Assembly: GCF_018143015.1 (NCBI RefSeq) | Contig: NC_054753.1 | Coordinates: forward strand, 26,736,462 to 26,800,461 | Length of the DNA stretch: 64,000 nt | Source of the DNA: Lytechinus variegatus | Lineage: Eukaryota; Echinodermata; Echinoidea; Temnopleuroida; Toxopneustidae | Direction of reading: 5' to 3' | Shown here: positions 1-10,500 of the stretch, in pieces | Layout: every line of letters begins with the position of its first letter | Numbering within the stretch: the first letter of the stretch is position 1 | The notes under the pieces: model-generated | What the model was told of the DNA's origin: nothing | The model's input: only the letters and a program-made list of their open reading frames with translations | The model's database searches: none | Translations under genes and position numbers: made by a program

Positions 1-10
1 CAATCCTCAG
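1..10 (+). CDS. Possible end of the preceding NPHP4 exon
   Basis: The window opens with 'caatcctcag|gtaatt', which looks like an exon end with a donor. Ending one base into a codon would fit the phase of the exon at 1442. Ten bases are too few to prove it. Confidence 0.2.
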
Positions 11-84
11 GTAATTTTGTTTATTCAGTTGCCAATTTGAGATTTACATTGTCTTAGTGATCTGATTTTCCAAACAGCAATATT

Positions 85-560
85 TTCAGTTCAGTTCAGT
101 TTATTTATTTTCCCATCAATATAAAAAACAATATACAATATGTACATGAGTAAAAATTAAGCAAAAAGAGAAAAAAGGAAAACTACTTAAAAGTTCATGA
201 GAACTTGTGAGTTGTAGCTCCCAAACAATAACAAACAATACATATGAAGATCAAATGAAAAATAAACACACAGCATCAGCAATCACCAGCATACATACAA
301 GGGGGGACAGTCAGGGGAAGTGTAAAATTAGGCAGAAAAAATTATTTTGAATATTCACTGATACACACATTTTCTAACTTGGCTTTAAATGAAGTTAATG
401 TAGTTGAACTCTTGATAATATTAGAAAGATTGTTCCATATACGAGGGCCACGGTGCCTTAATGAATTAAGTAGAATTTGGGTTTTAACTTGAAGATAATG
501 AAATTTATTTATTTCTTCTTTGTATTATCCTTGTCCAATTTTGTCTTGTATATTCAGTGA
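85..560 (-). mobile_element. LINE 3' end, 5'-truncated
   Basis: Read on the minus strand, 500 to about 345 encodes a typical non-LTR retrotransposon ORF2 C-terminus: 'LRHRGPRIWNNLSNIIKS', then 'TTLTSFKAKLENVCISEYS'. A 3' UTR follows, ending near 85 by a 'cagttcagttcag' run. The 5' part of the element is absent, as is usual for LINEs. It lies antisense to NPHP4, probably in an intron. Confidence 0.7.
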
Positions 561-1441
561 ATAACAATATATAATTTTTGTCATGTGGCTCTGCATCGAT
601 GTATGGAATAAGAATGAAGCTCTAAAAACGCAGCTTAAAGCATTTTTAAAGTTCCCAGTTCGAGGTTGGATTGCTTAGTTTAATGAATGTATTCTTCTGA
701 AATTCTGTGTACGAAGAAATATGTAAATATAGGATGTAAACTAGAATGCAATACAGATCAAACATAATCAAACTACAAAGGAAGAAATGATAGAATTAAC
801 TGGGTGAAATTGATGGAGATGGTGATTTTCCGTTTCTGAAAATCTGTAATTCTGTTTCAACTTGACCTAAAAATGGAAATTTCGTTTTGTCACTGAAAAT
901 GTACAAAGCAAAACCTGAATTCTGTTTTGCAAAGGTGAATTCCATTAATTTTTACATGAAAAGTATGAGAACCAAACAGAATTTCTGTTTTATTTATCGG
1001 TAAAATGGAAAATTTCTTTCTCTAAATTGATGAAGCATCTTTAAGCACTGGAACACTTAATGTTATTTAATTAGACTCAGTTACAGGAAAGTTGTGAAAA
1101 CTTGCAAAACATACATTATCAAATCAATTTGACCATTGCTTGCAAATTTTGCTCAATTATCTGACCTCTAACCAATTACAAGCTTTGGTACATATTTTCA
1201 TTGGTGAGCAAGACTTTGTGTTACTGAGCACAGATATGCTGGAATTTTTCATTGATGTACATATAAAAACTAATGCCCTTAACACAGAATGTTTTCTGTG
1301 CAGACAAATATTCTTTGATTTATTTCATGTTTACATTATGTTATGTTTATTTCCTGTTTACATGACACTGGCCTGAATTCCTAACAATGACAGTAATATG
1401 TTGCATTCTATTTTTCCCTCTTTTTCTTGTAATACACATAG

Positions 1442-1512
1442 GTGCTACATCTGTTACCAGTATCTATGTCAAGTGCAGTGATTCAAATGTCATATGTGAT
1501 ACCAAAAATACG
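1442..1512 (+). CDS. NPHP4: NPHP4 exon 1 of those in window
   Basis: The acceptor is 'acatag' at 1436-1441 and the donor 'acg|gtaagg'. The exon starts two bases into a codon and ends in phase 0. It encodes 'TSVTSIYVKCSDSNVICDT', which corresponds to the 'VRCSDPNVICET' part of vertebrate NPHP4. Confidence 0.88.
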
Positions 1513-4500
1513 GTAAGGTTCGGAAGTCAAAGTTCTTGCGTGTACATATATGTGAATGATAATAAATATGAATGCAAAGGCACCAAGTCCATTTTAATGT
1601 AAATGTTCAAGGCACATACTATTTGGTGACCTACAAATAAGTGTTCAGTTTTACTGTAAATCTGGATCTGTCCTGGGAGTGAATTCCAGAATGGAGTCTA
1701 AGCATGAACAAACGCTCTTTCCCCCATTTACAAGTATTGCATTTTTACATTATGTTAAATATTACATATGTTGTATACTTTTGAGCCACTTACCAAGGCA
1801 TGACTTTCAAAGTATTTCCAAAAGACCAACTTCATGAAGCATCATGCCAACTCCTAATGTTTAAGAGCTTCTCAAGTTTTAGATTTATCATGAATAGGTT
1901 GTGGAAGGGCTTGTACCCCCCCCCATTCCCGGTCCCTTCCTTATTTACATATATTTATCCCTGTAGATGGTTTGTTTGCTTCAAATTCTGTTAATGATCA
2001 CTAAAAAAACCCGGCAGTGATGCATGTTTTGATTTTTGTTTTTATGTTTTTTCCAACATAGCGTCCGGGAGAACCCTATGAAATCTTCATCAAAGCAGCT
2101 TGTGGTGCTTCGCCTGCTATCAAAAAGTTCTATCTTCTAATCTACTCGTAAGTAAACATGCTTTGTGTTCGCGTGAGTCACTCATAATTGTTATGAGAAG
2201 AATATTTGCGCACCCTTGAATTCAGGGTGCTGCATTGAACAATCCTTACATGTATCTTCAGTCCCCTAATTTTTTTTACCTAATTCAACATGTCATATCT
2301 GTTGTCCACAAATTAATGGTACTCAATATTGCTCAGTTTTAATGCTTCGCTATAGACAATGTGCATGTGACGTCATAATCTCAAAGCGCCCTCCCTCAGA
2401 GGATATAGCAATACGCATAAACAGAGTTGTCAGAGATGCGCCAGCTGCAGATCACCAACGCATGCAAGGCAATGGCTACAGCCTCTAAGATGGCGGTGCG
2501 ATGTCAATGCATAAGGTCTATACACAGTATAACTTATGTGAATAAATATTATAAATCAATCCAGTGTGTGGAGGTGCCGTGGCCGAGTGGTTTAAGGCGC
2601 CTGGCTATACATGGAAAGTCCGGGGTTCGATCCCCGGGTGTGGCACCTATGCCCGTGAGCAAGGCATTTAAATCTACAGTGCTCTTTTATCCTGCTTTCA
2701 TATAAACAGGCCTGTGAAATCTCCGCTATTTAGCGGAAATCCGCTATTTTCATTTTTAAGACCGATTTCAATTTCCGCTTTTTTCCTGTGTTCCATTTCC
2801 GTTTTTTCTTAGTCAAAATTCCGCTATTTTATCCAAAACGGCTGGAAAACAAGTCTAGGTAAATGGATGTGAGCAGAATGTGTGTGTTGTGAACTTTGGT
2901 TGTGAATATATATACACGTTACGGGGCCTTGTATTGAAACTGCTGCGGATCACACCGTGCACCGTTGCCGTTGTTGGCATACAAGCGCAAAGCAGCGGCT
3001 CAAATCGCGATATTTTGCGACTGGTAAATACGTCTGTAAGGATGATGACGTCATCCAAGATGGCAACTTACGTTGACCAACGAAAGGATCGAAGATGACG
3101 ATGTTTCGATCATTATTTCAAAGGAATTAGCGGTAACTGCGGTCTAAGGTACAATATTTCTGAATTTTAAACATTTTTTCGTAAATATGGATGTGATTTC
3201 TTTTTCATAATGTGACATTTCATGTACAAAAAAACGATCGGAAAATCAGGTTTCCACTGTTAGATCCGGGGTTAGATCTAACTTTACTGCTAAAATACGT
3301 TGTCTGTACGTACGGGCCTCCAAGCTCTTCAGTCTATGTATTGGTGAGTGAGCCAACGCAGTTCAGCGGAACAACCAAAATACAGAGACTGAAGCTTTTG
3401 GTCTAGAATACACCGTGAATCGTGATGGGCAAATGCAGCGGCTTGGCGATAGTATAGTAAGGTAAATTTTAAGATTTTTTTTTTTTTTTTTTGAAACCCC
3501 ACTCACAGGCCTGTATAAATGAAACTGCTATATGCATTATTGGTAACTAGGTGTGCACTTAAAAAAAAATCAACACAATATTTTAATCTTTTTTAGGAGC
3601 CAGTACTTAGCAAGACCTCTACAGACGTGGGAGTTCTACATCCACACTCTACAACGGGTGGATGTGACCTGTGTAGAAGGGCAGACGGCACATATTACAC
3701 TGGTGCTAAAGGGTGCTAGCTCTACAAGACATGTGCAGTGCTTTACCTCGCATCCCGATGAAATCAAGGTATGTTGTGGGAGAGGTAGGGAAGTAGGGAG
3801 GGGGGGGTTAGAAGGGGGAGGTAAGACACCACTCATTAACCTGGTGCTAAAGGGTGCTAGCTCAACAAGACATGTGCAGTGCTTTACCTCGCATCCCGAT
3901 GAAATCAAGGTATGTTGTGGGAGAGGTAGGGAAGTGGGGGGGGGGGGTTAGAAGGGGGAGGTAAGACACCACTCATTAACCTGGTGCTAAAGGGTGCTAG
4001 CTCTACAAGACATGTGCAGTGCTTTACCTCGCATCCTGATGAAATCAAGGTATGTTGTGGGAGAGGTAGGGAAGTAGGGGGGGGTTAGAAGGGGGAGGCA
4101 AGACACCACTCATTAACCTGGTGCTAAAGGGTGCTAGCTCTACAAGACATGTGCAGTGCTTTACCTCGCATCCTGATGAAATCAAGGTATGTTGTGGGAG
4201 AGAGGGAGGGGGGACAGAGAGGGGGAGGAAGAGGGAGGGGAGGGGGTAAGGACTTTATGAACACCACTCATTATCCTGGTGCTAAAGGGTGCTAGCTCAA
4301 CAAGACATGTACAGTGCTTCACATCACATCCTTATAAAATTAAGGTATGACTTGGGAGACAGAGAAGGGGGGGGGGCTCAGACGGACTACATTACAAGCG
4401 AGCGAGACAAGTGCATTGTTGACATCACATTCTGATGAAATTAAGGTTTGTCATGGGAGAGAAAGATAGGGAAGGCGAGAGAGTGACCAAGAGATTGATG

Positions 4501-7500
4501 GGGGGAGCGGGATTGTTGGGTTTGGAGACAAACAACTGTCATTTACATTTTTCTTGAAAAAGGCGCCAGCTCAACAAAACAGGTGCAGTTCTTGACTTCC
4601 AGTCAGATGAGACTGGGAGATGAGATAACAACGAACTCCACTCTGACATCAAATTGGTATGATTTTTTTTTTCTAAATCTAACATTTTCTAAAGAGAACA
4701 TTTGTTATTATGATTTGGCAGAAATATGTCAAAGAATAACCAACTCATGAATTTGCAAGAATAAATCAATGAAGGTTGGATAGCAAAGATACTTATACCA
4801 GCTTTTGAACTGGGGAAAATTAGTACATGCATTTACAAAGAAGGTAGTGGGGGCATTAAGATTTGTTTAAATTTCATAGTTTAAATCAATTTATTTATTT
4901 CCCATTTAGGTTGCCCCTGGTGATCCTTTCATGCTGCTCTCAAACTCGGTCCATGAACTCAACCTAGGAGTGCGCCCTCGTGTGAAAGGAAACAAGTTCA
5001 TGTTCATCAATGTTGTTGGTATCCTTTCCAATGGGGCGTTGACCTTTTGAAGAAAGAAAAATAGTCAATGTTTGTTTAAAAATATATATTTTCCTTGTTT
5101 GCTTTGATTAATCCTATGGATACTTACAGTTAATGACATGATTTTGCTTGCTTGCTATGAATTTTTGAACTATTGTTAGTTTCTAGTTGTTTTACAACGT
5201 CTAGCTAGTAGCAACAAATCAGTAAATTGTGTTTGTTCCGGGGTATAAAGTTGTTTGAAATAGTAATGTTTATCATCCTTTAGAATCATTTGCCATTATT
5301 TATGGTTCTAGTTGGATGAAAATTACTCATTTATTTAATGAAAGTGTCTATGAAACAATGTTCGATCATGTATTGATAGCACAAGTACAGTGTAACATTT
5401 CCAACTTTCTGAGGAAAGGAGGTGCTGTGGCTGGGTGGTCCAAGGTGCCAGACTACACGCAGGTCTGGGGTTCAATTTCCATAATGGCACTTATGCCCTC
5501 GAGCAGTGCTAGGAACTGCATCTACATAGATGCTCTTACGTTGTACTTCAAATAAATGAAAATGCAACAGGCATGGTTAATACATACATATGCATTTGTC
5601 GAAAATGATAAAGAGTTGATTGATTGTCTGGCAGTGTCAGACCAAGATGTGGTTCCTGCCTAAAATCCAATGCATTTCTGGGTCTTCTCTTACAAAGAGT
5701 TATATCATGATTGATCCAGTCATCCTCAACTATGGAAATCCAATGATGGCACTTTTTTCAAACAGGAAATTGATACAACGTCCCTTTGTGAATAAAGGAC
5801 AATGATGCGCATATGAATATACATCATATTCAGAAAACATTTTTTTTTTGGAGTGGGCTTGACCTTTAAACATTGCCTTTGAGTTACATGATCTATTGCA
5901 GATTCGGAAGAATTGTCTGCCATTCGCTCTAAGCTAGCAGCAATCCGCGCCAGAAGCATTATTCTGCTTCTTGAGCAAGTCAATGTGCTGAGAGTCAAGG
6001 ATCACCGGCTGTTTGGATGCAGTTAGATTGGGGAGTTTTGATGTTTCCTGTGGTGACAGTTTGCTTGTTGATGACTTGATTTGATTCATATATACACATC
6101 ATTGTCAACATTACATTACATTTGCATTGGTAAAATCATTCATATTACATATATACATGTATATATACACACACATGAGTCTATCATCATAAGCTTTAAG
6201 AGCTTGAAAGTAATGTCCAAAAAAGAAAAATACATGAATTATACAATGGCTAAAAGATCACAATCAATGATGCGAGCGTAAAATTAAAGGAGAGCTAGAG
6301 AGAAAGAGCTTGACTTATAAACATTGCCTTTAAGTTGCACAAATCTATTGCAGATTCAGAAGAATTGTCTGCCATTCGCTCTAAGCTAACGGCAATCTGC
6401 TCCAGAAGCATATTCTGCTTCTTGAGCAAGATTGTTGTGCTGAGAGTCAAGGATTACCAGCTGTTGTGATGCATGTAGATTAGGGAGTTTTGATATTTCC
6501 TGTGGTGGCAGTTGTCTTGTTCATGACTTGATTTGATTTGATTCATATATACACATCATTGTCAACATTACATTACATTTGCATTGGTAAAATCATTCAT
6601 ATTACATGTACACATGTATATATACACACACACATGAGTCTATCATCATAAGCTTTAAGAGCTTGAGAGCAATGTCCAAAAATGAAAAATACATGAATTA
6701 TTATTATACAATGGCTAAAAGATCACAATCAATGATGCGAGCGTAAAATTAAAGGAGAGCTAGAGAGAAAGAGCTTGACTTAAAAACATTGCCTTTAAGT
6801 TGCACAAATCTATTGCAGATTCAGAAGAATCGCTCTAAGCTAACGGCAATCTGCTCCAGAAGCATATTTTGCTTCTTGAGCAAGATTGTTGTGCTGATAG
6901 TCAAGGATTACCAGCTGTTGGGATGCAGTTAGATTAGGGGGTTTTGATATTTCTTGTGGTGGCAGTTGGCTTGTTCATGACTTGATTTGATTCACATATA
7001 CACGTCATTGTCAACATTAAATGACATTTGCATTGGTATATACAAGAGTGGATCATCATAGCTTAAAAGCTTGAGAGCGATGACCAAAAAAAAAAAAATA
7101 CATACATAGATTATACAATGGCTTCAAGATTACAATCAATGATGCGAACTTCATATTAAAGGAGAGCTAGAGTGAGGGATGATGAGAAACAGAGGCGAAG
7201 AGAGAGAACTGAAAAGTGGGAGAGAAACATGAAGAGAGGTCTATTTCCATGTATATAAAATACAAGACATGTTCTGAAGACGAAGACTTTGCTTGGGGCT
7301 CGGTACTTGTTTTTGGCTTGTTGATGGCTTGCGGATGGCTTGGGGCTTATTGATTGTAGTTGGCTTGTTGTCGTCTTCATCTGGCTTGGTGTTTGTTTGG
7401 TTTGATGTCATGCCCCAAAGATTGTTGAAAGCTGAGCAGTCCTCTGGGCCTGTTGTTTTCTTCATGTGGCTTGGTGTTAGCATTTGGGTTGAAGTCATGC

Positions 7501-10500
7501 TCCACAGAATGTTAAAGGCTGAGCTGTCCTCCTCTGTGTTCTGAAAGGGTAGAATTACAGAATATCAATTTGGTGTAATGCCCTTGGCTGTTGTAATGCC
7601 ATCATCTGATCGTGTTTGTCCTTCGCTGGCAAAGACAACAACTTCTAAAATTCCTGTGTGTTCGGAGATGGCTAAATTAAACCAATCTTCACCCGAAAAA
7701 GAATGTTGCAGTGTGGGCAAGCAAAAGTCGGCATTGGGGCAGGCACAGCGATGGTGCTTGCTTTGTATTTTCAGCGTTTTTGTTCTTGCTTGTCCGCACG
7801 TCTTGACTCGTAGCCCGACACACCAGCCTTAACCATGGTGCGCCAGGCAGAACGGTCCTCAGCTAGCTCCTCCCAGGATTTATGCCACAGTGCTTCAGGG
7901 AATCATCTATGTGCAGCAGCGATGTCAGTTTTTTTACATTCAACTATAAGACATTATTTTCTTTTAAAATTTATCCTTGAATGTGAAATTGAGTTATCCA
8001 AGGCCACCAAGTATCATGGCAGTTGATATCTTGTTTAACTGGCCTCAGTGTCCTACTTTTACCCTTGTAAATTGATAAATGGGCCATAACTACCACAATT
8101 TCCAGTCCTCTTTCCCAATTGTTTGGGTTTTTTTTCTCGTCTTTTTTTTTACATTAGAGGTAGGCTATAAATGGGTGATACATGTAATTCAAAACCAAGT
8201 TTACATACCTCATTTGCAGCAGATTTTTAACCTTATCAATATGACACTTCTTTCAAGAAAATCATTTGAAAAATTGGACAGTGTGCCCCCCCCAAAAAAA
8301 AATTTGATGGGGCATGGCCTAAAAGTGCTCAGTCATCATCAGTTGATAACAGAAAAAGTCCTAATTTTAATTTGAATGCCTGTAGAGCTGATTCAAGTGT
8401 CTGTTTCTATGTTTACTAGTTTGATAAAACTATTAGCATTGTCAAAAATGCTTAGAATATTCTAACAAGTATTGCATGACATTGAACAAAAATCAGTCAT
8501 CTTACTTACTTGGGATGAGCTAAATCCAGCCTCTTCCTTAGGGCCCAGTACACCATCCTTTGCCTCTCGGGCTATGGACTCAAGCACCTTTTCGTGTAAT
8601 GGATCGACTGCATGTTCTTCTCCTCCTACATAATGATAATAAAATAATAGATACACTTGGTGAAACATAATGACAGAAAATCTTATGCAACATGTCAGTA
8701 GTACCCCATCCTTTGCCTCTCGGATTATGGCCTCCAGGACCATTTCGTGTAATGGGTCGACTGCATGTTCTTCTCCTACATAATGATAAGAAAAAAATAG
8801 ATACACTTGGTGAAACATTGTGACAGAACTTCTGCCTCATGCAAAATCTTGCACAATATGTCTGTAGATTTCCTTTTTGCAAACTGAAAATATATTTACC
8901 TGTTTTCATTTTAACAGCTTTATAACGGAGTGCAGCCATTTTGAGCATGCTCCATTTGCTCTGTAGCTTGGCTGAAGATCTAATGAAGCCGTGCATTCTA
9001 AGGAGTTCTGCCCCCTTCTCCCACGTTTTGTGACGAAGTTCTTGAACCTGAAAAGAAGTGTTATCTATTCCAATTTCTTCTGCCTCCTGCAAAATCATGC
9101 ACAATATGTGTGTAGATTCACATTTTGTAAACTGAAAATTCTGTAGTCACAACAAGCATATATTTACCTGTTTCCATTCTTGCAGCTTTATAGCGCAGTG
9201 CTGCCATTTTAAGCATACTTCATTTTCTCTGCTCTTTGATTGAGGATCGTATGTACCCATGCAGAGGGTTTTTTTTACGAAGTTCTTGAACCTGAAAATT
9301 CTGTTGTCACAACAAGCATATATTTACATGTGAATAAACATATTCAGATACCTTTTTTTTGAGTGGGCTTGACCTTTGAACAGTGCGTCTTACACAAATC
9401 TATTGCAGATTGAGAAGAATTGTCTGCCATTCGCTCTAAGCTAACATCAATCCGCTCCAGAAGCATCGTTCTGCTTCTTGAACAAATCATTGCACTGAGA
9501 GTCATGGATCACCGGCTGTTGGGATGCAGTTAGAGTTGGGAGTTTTGATGTTTCTTGTGGTGACAGTTGGCCTGTTGATGACTTGATTTGATTTTGTTCA
9601 TATATATACACACATCATTGTCAACATTACATAACATTTGCATTAATATATCATTCATATTATATATGTATACATAAGTGGATCATCCTAAGCTTTAAGA
9701 GCTTGAGAGCGATGTCCAAAAAAGAAAATAAGTGTTATTTATTCAAATTTCTTCTTCCTCATGAAAAATCTTGCGCAACATGTCAGTAGATTTACTCTTT
9801 GCAAACTGACAATTCCGTAGTCACAACAAGCAGATATTGACCTGTTTTCTATCAGTCTTGTGACTAAGCGCTGCCATTCTCAATGTACTCCATTTTCTCT
9901 TTATTTTGCTAGAGGATCTTATCAAACCATGCATCCTGAGGAGCTCTGCCGCCTTCTCCCAGGTTCTTTGGTGCAGCTCTTGATCCTGAAAATAAGTGTT
10001 AACCATTCCAATTTAAGTTTGGTGTGTGGTTCATTTAATCATCAGTTTTATGCAAATGGGGCACAGTTACAAGTTCAATTCTAAACGAGAATGTCCCTTG
10101 ACTGCATCTGAAATGTACAAATGTCATTGGTGCTGTTAAGGGACCCTTCTTAGTGCTGGTCACTATTTCACATCAATACCCCAAAAAAATGTTAGGCAGA
10201 GTTAGTTGTCTTCAAGTCGAAAGTGAATAACAACCGGCCATTAGAAAATCTTTGAAAAAAAAGTAGCTATGGACAAAATGTGTGATAATGAAGTGTAGAT
10301 TAGACCTAGTACTTACTTATGGCCGTCACTGCTACTGGAGCATAGGACATTGACGACAGTGCGCCAGGGTCTTCGGTCCTGGGCTGCGTTCACTACGGTT
10401 TGCCACCCTATTCTAAGCTCTTTGTAATTGGCATCAGGATCCCTTCTCCAGGTACATGTATTCCTGGGTCTGCCGCGATGCCGCTTCTCCTGAGGATTCC

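Larger units (their letters stand above)
5850..9985 (-). pseudogene. Myb/SANT-like + coiled-coil gene remains with duplicated exons
   Basis: On the strand opposite NPHP4, inside its intron, several exon types recur. The SANT exon occurs three times (9985-9842, 9291-9168, 9047-8900), a 'HAVDPLHE' exon twice (8775-8702, 8625-8510), a 'SAFNxLW' exon once (7540-about 7241) and a coiled-coil exon four times (9730-9358 and the 7190-5850 array). Phases agree across 9047-8900, 8625-8510 and 7540-, so these were once one gene. SANT-like proteins of this type (Myb_DNA-bind_5 class) are DNA-binding proteins often related to transposon-derived regulators. The four coiled-coil copies I examined each have a frame break, and one SANT exon has a stop, so the locus looks dead or nearly so. 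Confidence 0.65.

Noticed and set aside
2573-2647. Functional tRNA-Leu or tRNA-Ser gene
   Set aside because: The acceptor, D and T arms look right, but there is no proper anticodon stem, and the sequence continues into a SINE body shared with 5418.
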